Origin: Marasmius tenuissimus
Lineage: Eukaryota > Basidiomycota > Agaricomycetes > Agaricales > Marasmiaceae
Length of the DNA stretch: 64,000 nucleotides
Assembly: GCA_029532415.1 (NCBI GenBank)
Contig: JAQOTA010000001.1
Span: 620,001 to 684,000, forward strand
Reading direction: 5' to 3'
Shown: piece after piece, positions 21,872 to 31,442 of the stretch
Numbering within the stretch: the first letter of the stretch is position 1
Layout: each line of letters begins with the position of its first letter
Translations under genes and position numbers: made by a program
The notes under the pieces: generated by a model
What the model saw: the letters and a program-made list of their open reading frames with translations, nothing else
The model's database searches: none
Told to the model about the DNA's origin: nothing

Positions 21872-22278
21872 GGCTCCCTTGTATGTGTGGTTGCTGCCCA
21901 GCACTTCAGCTTGCACTTCGGCTTTGGATACATCGTATCGTCACAGCCTGTTGGTTATGCAGGCCAGACAGCATTCTCCATCGACGTTTGAAGAAGCTGT
22001 TGATCTCCTCTTGGAAGTGCGGCTACGGAAACTCGATAAAGAGCTATGGGCCAAACTCCCGTGGGACCGTAGAAGTGACTCGGAGAGCTCGAAGATGAAT
22101 AGCTCTGAGAACCTTGGCGTTAGGCTGGCCTTGTTTATCGTGTGCTACGCTGGATGCTTCAACCTTGTTAGCCGTTCTGACGCAGAGGGTGGACCTTATG
22201 CCTGGGCTGCGTTGGAATTCGTCCTGGTACGAGGGAATTTGGTTGACTGTGAAGAGGAAGTGAGGAGCAGGAAAGCTC
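21872..22278 (+). pseudogene. membrane protein family, copy B, second half (pseudogene)
   Basis: After the target duplication the sequence resumes with GSLVCVVAAQ, matching GSFLCVVSVQ of copy A. It continues through an RIHRI-like segment and then YAGCFNLVSRSDAEGGPYAW, which matches the diagnostic CFNLVSQ...GPYIW core, and LEFVLVRGNL. Large parts of the linker seen in copies A and C are missing. Two frames must be combined, so it is dead. The match ends at the copia-1 LTR. No clear continuation is seen past 31447. Confidence 0.75.
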
Positions 22279-22796
22279 TGATGAGCCAGCATAGTTAAAG
22301 TGCACAGTGGGTATAACGAAGTAAACCTCACATGGGTAATACACAGAGTGTTCTTGTAGTCTTGAGATGCTTGAGAAGAGGTGATAATCAAGTAGATTGT
22401 CCTAAGGCTTAAGGCCTTTCGTCCAGTCTTTTATACATAAGTTTCTAGTACATGTAATGAGTATTACACTAACTGAAACTACTACTAGAAGTAGGTATTC
22501 GGCCCTAAAGGCGTAAAAGACATTAGTACTGTGTAAGTACTTCTACCATGATTGGTAGTATGCTTGGTGAGCATAGTCGTGTTTGCCTCATGTATTGGAG
22601 GCTCTACTTATGCTATTGGATAGCGACTGTCTGTAGTGTCATATATGATGAAACTAGATGTACGTAGTAAGATACGTAGACAGAGACGTAGTACTTGCAT
22701 GAGGACGCAAGTGTTCTAGAGGCGTAGCTCTATAAATAGTGTGACGCGTAAACAACACGTCAACAGTGTATCACATGATATCCATCATGTTCAACA
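22279..22796 (-). repeat. copia-1 3' LTR
   Basis: In coding orientation the LTR starts TGTTGAACATG and ends TCATCA. It is nearly identical to 30925-31442; one G/A difference is seen (GTCTGTAGTG versus GTCTATAGTG). Confidence 0.92.
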
Positions 22797-22808
22797 CTCC
22801 CCCTCACT
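22797..22808 (-). other. copia-1 polypurine tract
   Basis: On the minus strand GTGAGGGGGAGT lies directly before the 3' LTR, in the standard place for plus-strand priming. Confidence 0.7.
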
Positions 22809-22831
22809 AAGTTCATCATGCGATCATGGAA

Positions 22832-23416
22832 CTAGTGAAATGTTAATCCTAAAGATTGCCTGAACAATTCGAACTTTGTTTTCCCAAGATTCTTCGTAAG
22901 AAGATCAGCAGGTTGTTTAGCAGTTTCAACAAAATAGATTTGAGTCTTTCCGTGTTCCACTGCTTCCCTGATGAAATGGTATCGATTGTCGATGTGTTTT
23001 GTTCTTTTATCAGTAGCTTCATTGCTGCTGAGAAAGATAGCGCCTTGGTTGTCGCTAACACATGGAACTGATCGAATAGGGAAGTTCAATTCGTTCAATA
23101 ACGACTTCATCCAACAAGCCTGACGTGTACAGTCAGATAGAGCCATATACTCTGCTTCCGTAGATGATAATGCAACCGTTTTCTGTTTCTGAGAGACCCA
23201 GCAAACTGGTGCATTGGCAAGCTTTACGATATATCCAGTCTGTGATCGACGATCATCTTTATCAGTTGCCCAATCAGAGTCAGCAAAGGCAAGTAGTCCT
23301 TGGTTGGATCTATCATCGTAAATAAGTTCGTACTTTGCAGTGTGAACTAGATATTTCACGATGTAAAGTGCCTTCTGGAGGTGTTCCTGATTAGGATTAG
23401 CTCCATACTGTGACAT
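22832..23416 (-). pseudogene. copia-1 RNase H, out of frame with Pol
   Basis: A 194-residue frame carries the copia RNase H signature: FADSDWATDKDDRRSQTGY, SSTEAEYMA and DNQGAIFLSSN. It ends with the PADLLTKNLG motif typical of copia Pol C-termini. It should be joined to the preceding frame. In copia-2 the equivalent site reads GCTGTAATC, while here it reads GCGTAATC, so one base has been lost and the frames are separated. Confidence 0.88.
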
Positions 23417-23421
23417 CTTGA

Positions 23422-26400
23422 TTACGCAAAGGATATGTCTGGTCTCGTTCCGAGAGCCAAGTAAAGTAATGATCCGATAACCGATTGGAATCTATGCCTA
23501 ATCTCGGGATTAACCTCCCCCTGGTTTTGGGTTGGGTTATAGCCTTCTGGCAAAGGCGTATATGCCGTCTTGGCGTTCAGAACTCCGAATTTACGAATTA
23601 TCTTTTCAAGATAGTCTCGCTGATCAAGGATCAGTCTGCGATTCTTCCGATCTCGAGTAATTCGCATTCGCAGAAATTCTGTTGGCTCGCCTAGATCTCG
23701 GCATTCCCAGATTTTCATGAATTCGCTTTTTAGTCTATTGACAAGGTTGCGATCAGGACCCATGAATAAAGCATCGTCGACATAGACGACGGCAATGACC
23801 ATATTGCCATTCTTGTTGAAGACATATACGCCAGCATCGGACAAGCATCGTTTGAATCCCAGACGTTTCATGGATTCAGTACATTGATGCCACCAGGCAC
23901 GAGAAGCCTGTTTTAATCCGTACAATGCTTTGTGTAACCTCCAAACCTTGCTGGAGTCCGTAACAAAGCCTTCAGGTTGTTCCATGTAAATCTCCTCATC
24001 TAAGGCACCATACAGAAATGCTGTTTTAACGTCTAGCGCAGAGATCTCCCAATCTTCAAGTGCTGCTAGTGCCAATAGAAGTCGTACGGTTTCAAATCGT
24101 ACTACAGAAGAGAACAACTCGTTATAGTCTATCCCTTGTTTCTGCGAAAATCCTTTCGCAACAAGTCTTGCCTTCTTACGGCCATCAGACTTGATGTCAA
24201 ATACCCAGCAGGATTTCACCGCTTTTCGGCCTTTGGGTAGTGTAACCACATCAAAGACGTTTCTATCCTTGAGTGATTGTAATTCCAGTCTGCATGCTGC
24301 TTCCCAAGATGGTCGTTCATCTTTAGGACGCTTCTGGACTTCTTTATATGTCCATTCACGAACATCATCATAACTACTGGCTTGAAGACCATATAGTTGA
24401 TGACCGTTATTCAGCAAGTAAACCAAGTAATTTTCTCCCCCTTGCTGAGCAAGATCGCTCATATCGTCATCCGTGTCCATAGGAGCGGCTGGATTAGGAA
24501 CCCTATTTGGTATTGTTTCAGGTTCATTTGTCGGATTAATTTGACTTTGCCAGCGTGCTTGAGATTCGATATCGCGTTCGATCTCAGCAGGATGTCGATT
24601 TCTGTAAACATTAAACGGACGGTTGGGAGTTATTCTATTCCTTGGAGGGTTTCTTCTGACAGCTGCTGGTGGAGGAGCTCGTAAGTTCTCCCACTCATCG
24701 TAGTCAGCTTGGCGAAATCCAAAAGGATTTGTCGATCCAGAAGAACCAGCAGACCGTGGATCTGGACCATACTGATTAGGATTGTGATTGGAGCCTTTCG
24801 GTGATCCGAATCCATCAGTACTTGGATGATTGCCGTTGTGCACATCATCGCTTTTATCATCCGGGATAGGATCCAAGGGAGGATCTCCCCCAGGCTGATG
24901 ATCGTCATCATCTGATCCTGGTGGAGGTGGAGGATTGAAGAAATCATCATCGTTGTGATGATCTTCGTGGCCATCATATGGGTACGTTGGAAAGGGTATA
25001 GACCGGACAGGTTTGTCGGTTTTATCAAACTCTATGGATCCGGGCACTTCTTTCTGACATTTAGGAAACCAGTTCTTGTCGAAAACTGCTTGTGGAGTAA
25101 TGTATACAGAATTGTTGGTTGTTTGAAAGAATCGATAAGCTTTTGATCCGCTCTCGTAACCAATGAAGATCATTGCTTCGGAGTGTGGAGCAAGCTTATT
25201 TTTACGTTTCGGTATGTATGCATATGCGCCACATCCGAACGTCCTGAAGTATGAAACATCAGGCTTCTTATTCTCAAACAACTCAACTGGAGTTCTGTAT
25301 TTCCTCGAACGAATAGGAGTTCTATTGTAGATATGGACGGCTGTGAGAATTGCAAATTCCCACCATTTTTCAGGCGCACAAGCCTGAAAGCGCATAGCTT
25401 CAGATTTTTCTTGTAGTGTACGATTAAATCTTTCTGCTCGTCCATTCTGTTCATGCACGTTGGGAGAACCTCTTTGTGGAAATATTCCTAGAGAGTTATA
25501 CCAATCCCATTGTTCATTTGAAAAGAATTCTCCCCCTCGATCGAAATGCACACTTTTGACCTTTTTATTAGTCTGGCGCTCTACAAGAGCTAGCCAATTG
25601 CGCAATTTCTGATCTGTATCGCTCTTTTTACGAATTGGATATACCCATCCATATGATGTTGCATCATTGAATAAGGTTAAAACATATTCGTTTTGGTAGT
25701 AAGAGCGAGTTGGATATTCTATCAAATCTCCGTGCACGAGCTCAAGAGGCTCCTTAGCTCGTTTAGAGGATAAAGGGTACGATTTGGCAACCATTTTGCC
25801 TTTGGCACAGCCTCGGCATGGTTTCGTTTCTCCCTTCGAAGTAACCAACTTTGTTGGAAGCCCTTTAACATTATCCATTAATTTTCCTAAGACTCTGGGA
25901 TCACAGTGTCCCATACGTCTGTGCCATAATTCAGAAGTATTGAAAGATACAACAGATGTGAAGGAAGTTTCTCCCACAAGAACCTTCGCGTTCATCCATC
26001 GTAAAGGATCATCTTTATGGCTTTGGTAAAAGCTCATTAAAAGAGAATCATCTTTCTTGCTCCGGATCGAAGTCTCTGGAGAGTCCAGTATAGTATAGTA
26101 ACCTATACTCCGGAACTTCCCACTAGAGATTAAACGATGTGGGCTGTCGGGATTATACATCACTGGGTATAACTTTGTGACTTGCGTCACTCCTGCGCTA
26201 TTGGTATGTCGGATGAGGACAGTACCATAGCCTACTATTTGCACATTTGCTTTATCACCCGCTGATGTAGTAAGACCTATTGGCATTTCTAAAGTCTGAT
26301 AGTCTGAGAAATCCGTTTTATACGGAGTCATATGCGCAGATGCTCCACTATCAAGTAGCCAAGCATTTTGCGTATTTCTCACTTCACAATCACTCGAAAA

Positions 26401-28569
26401 TGCAGCAGAAAACGACTTATATTTCGTCGTTGCATATACAGAAGTAATACTACATTTCCTTGGTACTGAGTTCCTTAGGATATGATAGTTCTGCATCGAG
26501 GATTTAGTGAAAGTTTGACTATTAGAACTTTGAAAAACTTGCCAGTCTCCACGATCGTTGCTTTCAGCCCAATTGTTATCAACTCCTTCAAGGCCATCTC
26601 CATAGTCACCATCATCAAAGTACCGTTCATGCCATTGAAGCGGTTCTTGACTCTGATTTTGGAATGCTTGACGAACAAGATGCTCTTGTCTTGTTCTGAG
26701 TTCTTCTTGATAACGTTGATTAGCGGCGTCTTCAACTTCTATCCAAGCTTCCAATTGACGTTTATAGTTCTGCCATTGAACGAATCTTGTGGCTTGATAT
26801 GGCTGATTATCATTAACAACCATAGTGATATTGCCAATACTCGTGCCATTAGCAACATGTAAGGGCATTCCATTGGTCCTTAGTCCAATTACTGCAGGTC
26901 CGTAATTCTCGAATTGAGAGTTTCGGGGATCACTTGGAGACGTAACCCAGGGGTCAACCTCAGGTTGTTCATCTACCGGACTAAGTCTTTCCGGTTGATC
27001 TGGTGGAGCAGTGGTTGGGCGAGAAGGTACTTCAATGTAATCCTCCTCTAAGGATTGTATGCCATAAAAAGATTCGGGAGAGCTTGGAGGTGTGTGAACG
27101 ACTTGGTCCTGCCATTGTCGTACTCGAGGTGGTGTAGTTGCGGGGCGATTTATGTATTCATGGGTTGTAAGGACTGGAGATTTGGAACGATTAAGTGACT
27201 CGGCTAATTCCATGAAATCTCCAGGGTATGTTCTTGGTCGTTCATTGAAGCGACTACCCTCAAGTTCTCTTCGAGGAATATCAGCCTGAGTCATGGGAAC
27301 AGATATTCTAATGTTGTTCATCCATTTGTACAAGTGCGTATGCCAGTTACGAACATCTGGAAGACTGAGGTGAGGGATGAAGCGAATCCAGCGCCTATTA
27401 AAACCTGGTTGTCTCCATTGAGATGTTCTAAATTGACTCGCTCTTATATCTGTCGTTCCGAATAACCATTTTCCTTCAAGACCAAGCTTGACTAACGAAT
27501 GCCAGAAGATAGGATTCATCACTTGTATAGGAAGTGTGACATTCTTCCTGTTAACTCGGAATGCTTCATCCACCGAAGTTGAACGAGGGTTTTTTACTCG
27601 TTGAACAAAGTCTTCAACGGTGCTGATCCAATTTTTGTTATTGATTTCAGCTATAACCATCGATAGGTGTTGAATATTCCAGGTTTGGTATTCGTAATGA
27701 AGCGTGAACTTGGTATCTTCTACTGTTTCCACATGTAATATCCTTTGTTGTATGCGTAATTCATGAAGAGCTTGACGAGGTGTCATGTTATGCACTGCAT
27801 CTCTTCTAATAGCATACATAACGACATAATACTTGGTCCTGATCAGAATCCAGATCCAAAGATTATGGTCTGGTGTGTTGCGTATTAATCTATAACGCAT
27901 TCTGATCATGGATTCCCGTAATGATATGTCATTAGTCATTTGATTTCCGAAGTCTCGAAAATCATCGACGACAGGAATTGGGAGTTTAATCCCGTTTATT
28001 ATATGTGGTCTATTATTCCTAAGGTTAACTCGTCGCATCTGATCGTCATATTGTTCTTTGTATTCTTGTAAGAATTGCCATTCAACTTTTCTATTGATGA
28101 GAGGTGGCTTGGTGATGTCATCTCCATCTTGAGAATAGTTTTCTGGTCTGAACAAATGAACAAGATCAACGTGGTTCCTAGGAAACATAGAATCTGCCCA
28201 TGGTCCATAATCGTCAGGAGGTGATGAAACTGTTACACGTATGTCTTCTTGTTTGGGTGATGCTACTTCGAGATTCTCACCTTGGTCAACTTCGTCCACA
28301 GGCGAAGTATGATTAGGTGTCGCCTCTCGTCGTGGCATTGTGAAGATAATTTCTTCATTACTATGCGCGCCATAAGAGTATGCAGAACATGTATGACTGT
28401 CATTTGATGAATTATCAGATGAAGAGTCACTATCAGGTTCTGTCGGAGTATCAGAGATGTACACCAAAGATGGTATCTCGTCTCCATCGCTGTCTATGTT
28501 TGAATTGGAAATTGTAGCTGAAGCGATAGCTTCTTCTACTTGTCGAACCTGTTCATCTAGTTGAACAGT
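23422..28569 (-). CDS. pol: copia-1 Pol polyprotein: extra domain, protease, integrase, RT
   Basis: The longest frame has 1681 codons from 28467, and the same frame is open from the stop at 28570. The first 60-80 residues are Ser/Asp-rich. They are followed by several hundred residues of Trp-rich sequence I do not recognise (about 28230-27250) and a disordered Pro-rich linker. Then come an aspartic protease (LLDSGASAHM, near residue 700), the pre-integrase zinc region (LWHRRMGH...CRGC, near 846), the integrase DDE core (VHGDL near 912, DRGGEF near 977, GRAERFNR near 1009), an acidic Pro/Asp/Gly linker and copia reverse transcriptase (YVDD near 1560). It runs out of frame at 23422 because of a one-base deletion. 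Expression presumably needs readthrough or fusion with Gag, since the upstream frame is the same. Confidence 0.88.
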   Translation of the reverse strand, partial: TVQLDEQVRQVEEAIASATISNSNIDSDGDEIPSLVYISDTPTEPDSDSSSDNSSNDSHTCSAYSYGAHSNEEIIFTMPRREATPNHTSPVDEVDQGENLEVASPKQEDIRVTVSSPPDDYGPWADSMFPRNHVDLVHLFRPENYSQDGDDITKPPLINRKVEWQFLQEYKEQYDDQMRRVNLRNNRPHIINGIKLPIPVVDDFRDFGNQMTNDISLRESMIRMRYRLIRNTPDHNLWIWILIRTKYYVVMYAIRRDAVHNMTPRQALHELRIQQRILHVETVEDTKFTLHYEYQTWNIQHLSMVIAEINNKNWISTVEDFVQRVKNPRSTSVDEAFRVNRKNVTLPIQVMNPIFWHSLVKLGLEGKWLFGTTDIRASQFRTSQWRQPGFNRRWIRFIPHLSLPDVRNWHTHLYKWMNNIRISVPMTQADIPRRELEGSRFNERPRTYPGDFMELAESLNRSKSPVLTTHEYINRPATTPPRVRQWQDQVVHTPPSSPESFYGIQSLEEDYIEVPSRPTTAPPDQPERLSPVDEQPEVDPWVTSPSDPRNSQFENYGPAVIGLRTNGMPLHVANGTSIGNITMVVNDNQPYQATRFVQWQNYKRQLEAWIEVEDAANQRYQEELRTRQEHLVRQAFQNQSQEPLQWHERYFDDGDYGDGLEGVDNNWAESNDRGDWQVFQSSNSQTFTKSSMQNYHILRNSVPRKCSITSVYATTKYKSFSAAFSSDCEVRNTQNAWLLDSGASAHMTPYKTDFSDYQTLEMPIGLTTSAGDKANVQIVGYGTVLIRHTNSAGVTQVTKLYPVMYNPDSPHRLISSGKFRSIGYYTILDSPETSIRSKKDDSLLMSFYQSHKDDPLRWMNAKVLVGETSFTSVVSFNTSELWHRRMGHCDPRVLGKLMDNVKGLPTKLVTSKGETKPCRGCAKGKMVAKSYPLSSKRAKEPLELVHGDLIEYPTRSYYQNEYVLTLFNDATSYGWVYPIRKKSDTDQKLRNWLALVERQTNKKVKSVHFDRGGEFFSNEQWDWYNSLGIFPQRGSPNVHEQNGRAERFNRTLQEKSEAMRFQACAPEKWWEFAILTAVHIYNRTPIRSRKYRTPVELFENKKPDVSYFRTFGCGAYAYIPKRKNKLAPHSEAMIFIGYESGSKAYRFFQTTNNSVYITPQAVFDKNWFPKCQKEVPGSIEFDKTDKPVRSIPFPTYPYDGHEDHHNDDDFFNPPPPPGSDDDDHQPGGDPPLDPIPDDKSDDVHNGNHPSTDGFGSPKGSNHNPNQYGPDPRSAGSSGSTNPFGFRQADYDEWENLRAPPPAAVRRNPPRNRITPNRPFNVYRNRHPAEIERDIESQARWQSQINPTNEPETIPNRVPNPAAPMDTDDDMSDLAQQGGENYLVYLLNNGHQLYGLQASSYDDVREWTYKEVQKRPKDERPSWEAACRLELQSLKDRNVFDVVTLPKGRKAVKSCWVFDIKSDGRKKARLVAKGFSQKQGIDYNELFSSVVRFETVRLLLALAALEDWEISALDVKTAFLYGALDEEIYMEQPEGFVTDSSKVWRLHKALYGLKQASRAWWHQCTESMKRLGFKRCLSDAGVYVFNKNGNMVIAVVYVDDALFMGPDRNLVNRLKSEFMKIWECRDLGEPTEFLRMRITRDRKNRRLILDQRDYLEKIIRKFGVLNAKTAYTPLPEGYNPTQNQGEVNPEIRHRFQSVIGSLLYLALGTRPDISFA

Positions 28570-28773
28570 TCATCTATTATTCCATTCTTGAACAGAAATG
28601 TGTCGTTCAGGACGACCTTCTCTGTCAGCAGCGATTCTCTCCTCTAGGCGTGCTTGTTGAAGATCATACGTGTTTTGGAATGGGTTTGGTGCAGAAGTGC
28701 TACCAGTGGGGTAGTGGTAGGACATATGAACGTTTACTGGCCCAGCCATTTCACGTTCAAAAACTGAGCTGAT

Positions 28774-29913
28774 TTACTCATTTACTGCATTAATTCGATT
28801 CTGGTATTCAGAAGGTTTCTCAGAAGGTTCAAGTACCGCAGTGTGCGATTGTTGCCCCCCTTTTTGAGTATCCTTCTTTTTTCCTTTGCCTTTTCCTTTG
28901 CCCTTTCCTCCCTTCTTCTTCCCTTTCTTGGGAGAAGATCCACCTTGGTTCTGATAGTTCTGGTTCTGGTTATTGTTTTTATTATTATTCTTCTTTTGAT
29001 TTGCAGAAGTACCAGAACGAGACTGATCAGACCATTTAGGAGGAGAGTTAAATCTATTAACACCAGAAATTTTGGCATTATGGGCGGTGTAGGCAGCAGG
29101 ACCAGAATGAATCCCATTCCTTCTATTCCATTCATTCGTAATTGCAGCAATCAAATCGATAGGTTTAAGTTCTTCCTTCTTTATATGGGATACTTGCTGT
29201 TTGAAAAGCTGCCAGCGCTTTTCATTGAGCTTAGCTGTGATCATTAGGCACAGCAAGTCGTCCGAAATATCTACTCCATGATCCTTAAGTTGGTCCCGAA
29301 CAGTCAACATGTAACTGATTCCCGGGACTGGATTAAGGTGTTCAGGAAGTTGGACGTTATGCAAGTCCGTATATAGATTCATCATCTTTGAAGAGGATTG
29401 AACCCCAAACGTAGATTTGAATTTAGATAAGGTTGAGACTACCGAAGTTTTATCAACATGCGCGTCGTGAGCACGACGAGTTCGCATTTTGATAATACCA
29501 ATTACTTTGTTACGCCTAGAAGTCCACTCAGCTAGAGCGGTAGCTTCTCCTGAAGTAGCAGGAGAAGATGTTTCAGGCATTTCTTCATCCAAGGCCTGAG
29601 GTATGCCTTGGGTAAAGAGGTAACCCTCAAGTAATCAGTACCAATCTTCAAAATTCGAACCATCATCTAGCAAAACTGGAATGATACTGATTCCTCCTGA
29701 CCCAGCAGGAAAATTGCTGTCCGCAACCTGAGAGTACAACGGTTCCGTATTGTAAATTTCTACAGAATTTTCTACTTCCGTTCCTAGAGTATATCCCGGC
29801 GTATTGCGAACAAACGTCGTTGGAGGATTACCACTTGGGGAATGAGAAGCAGACCTTGATCCTGATTGAGACATATTAAGATCTGCCAAAAGTCCCGTGA
29901 GCATACTCTTCAA
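28774..29913 (-). pseudogene. gag: copia-1 Gag, one to two nonsense codons
   Basis: The frame opens at the ATG complementary to 29911-29913 (MKSMLTGLLADLN) and is the same frame as Pol. It has a TGA at 29635-29637 where copia-2 has CGA (WYRL), and a TAA at 28774-28776 where copia-2 has a leucine codon. The middle (LMITAKLNEKRWQLFKQQV, NEWNRR) looks like the UBN2/retrotran-gag class. There is no CX2CX4HX4C knuckle. Instead the C-terminus is Asn/Gln-rich and then a run of Lys/Gly (28870-28930), which could bind RNA by charge. Antisense frames over this low-complexity tail are spurious. Confidence 0.75.
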
Positions 29914-30924
29914 ATATAGAAGGGTGGAGCCAAGAGAGTGTCAATCGACGAAGGCTTTTAAGAAGCACCCATAAATAAATAGGGTTTGATGCACACCGAG
30001 AAATGCTCCAAACGTCTAGGACTTTTAACAGGCTGTATGCGTCAAGCAGATCATGGGGTGTACCGCATGCAAGTAGTGCAGGGGAGTTAATCTGGTTACG
30101 AAGCCCTGCCCAATTGCTAGGGTCTTACAACGTTCCCAGTGTGTATCGGTGTCTGGTGTCCCATCGTGCTATCTGGTCTCAACCCCAGACTAGCAAAGGT
30201 ATGAGTGATCAGCTCATACTATCCGAATGACCCATAGAAAGTTATTATTAAACCTAGTCATCCATATGAATTGAGTTCATGCACCCTCTGCCTTAGGCAT
30301 GTCGGTGACCAGAAAGCAATCATAGGTGAGTTAGAGTTTAACAATAACGTGGAAGAGAGGGGTCATTGGGAGGGGAGTCCCTGTACATACTAAAATGGCC
30401 ATGTGATACCGTAAAATTGTATAGTATCAAAACCTAGTTGTAAGGAGATCAAATCTCCCAGCATGTATGTCATGCCCGGTCTTTCGACCGTCAGGAATCA
30501 TGGCGAGTTGGTTTATAAGCACAACCCCATAGACCCCTAAACGATGCCTCATGGTGAGGATCATTGCCAACCATTGGTTTTCATCGGCATTAGGCAGTGA
30601 TAATATAAGATCAAAGCCCAATCCGGGTTATCAGCAGGGAGACAGAGCCGCTTGCACAGATAGGTCTATGCCGAAGAAGATGAAGCCAAGACAGTATGTA
30701 CATGCGTTCGTGCAACATGCAACAGTACAGGGACATAGTGGATAGGTGTAAAGGGAACTAACAACCCTTGACCTTGACACCAGACGATGACAAGCCCGAC
30801 ATCGCTAGAGACTTCCATAACCCATGTAGGTTACAGGTCGTCCGCTAGGATGGTGGCGACACACGGGAGCTAGGCTTCTCCGATCATAACATCGACCTGA
30901 CCACCGCTTGCGGGGCCCATAACC
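29914..30924 (-). other. copia-1 leader with half-tRNA primer site
   Basis: About 1 kb of non-coding leader lies between the 5' LTR (right side) and Gag. Directly next to the LTR the plus strand reads GCGGGGCCCATAACC (30910-30924), which resembles an initiator tRNA-Met anticodon stem-loop (GGGCCCAUAACC) rather than a tRNA 3' end. Drosophila copia is primed by a 5' half of initiator tRNA in this way. Short frames in the leader are not conserved with copia-2 and are not called. Confidence 0.6.
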
Positions 30925-31442
30925 TGATGAGCCAGCATAGTTAAAGTGCACAGTGGGTATAACGAAGTAAACCTCACATGGGTAATACACAGAGTGTTCT
31001 TGTAGTCTTGAGATGCTTGAGAAGAGGTGATAATCAAGTAGATTGTCCTAAGGCTTAAGGCCTTTCGTCCAGTCTTTTATACATAAGTTTCTAGTACATG
31101 TAATGAGTATTACACTAACTGAAACTACTACTAGAAGTAGGTATTCGGCCCTAAAGGCGTAAAAGACATTAGTACTGTGTAAGTACTTCTACCATGATTG
31201 GTAGTATGCTTGGTGAGCATAGTCGTGTTTGCCTCATGTATTGGAGGCTCTACTTATGCTATTGGATAGCGACTGTCTATAGTGTCATATATGATGAAAC
31301 TAGATGTACGTAGTAAGATACGTAGACAGAGACGTAGTACTTGCATGAGGACGCAAGTGTTCTAGAGGCGTAGCTCTATAAATAGTGTGACGCGTAAACA
31401 ACACGTCAACAGTGTATCACATGATATCCATCATGTTCAACA
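30925..31442 (-). repeat. copia-1 5' LTR with TATA box
   Basis: 518 bases long. In coding orientation a TATAAAAG box lies at 31074-31081, about 360 bases into the LTR. It is the transcribing LTR for the minus-strand genes. Confidence 0.9.

Larger units (their letters stand above)
22279..31442 (-). mobile_element. Ty1/copia LTR retrotransposon, copia-1 (9.2 kb)
   Basis: Two 518-base LTRs (22279-22796 and 30925-31442) differ at one visible position, so the insertion is recent. The 5-base duplication AGCTC (22274-22278 and 31443-31447) flanks it. Coding is on the minus strand in the order Gag, unknown domain, protease, integrase, reverse transcriptase, RNase H, which defines copia. It is long for a copia element because of a leader of about 1 kb and a large extra segment between Gag and protease. 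Disabling changes are few: in-frame stops at 29635-29637, 28774-28776 and 28570-28572, and a one-base deletion near 23420. Confidence 0.93.

Noticed and set aside
22279..22796. Solo LTR rather than part of a full element
   Set aside because: A matching LTR, internal genes and the second copy of the AGCTC duplication are present at 30925-31447.
28843..29247. 134-codon plus-strand frame across copia-1 Gag
   Set aside because: It is a hydrophobic Leu/Ile shadow of the Lys/Asn-rich Gag tail and is not conserved in copia-2.
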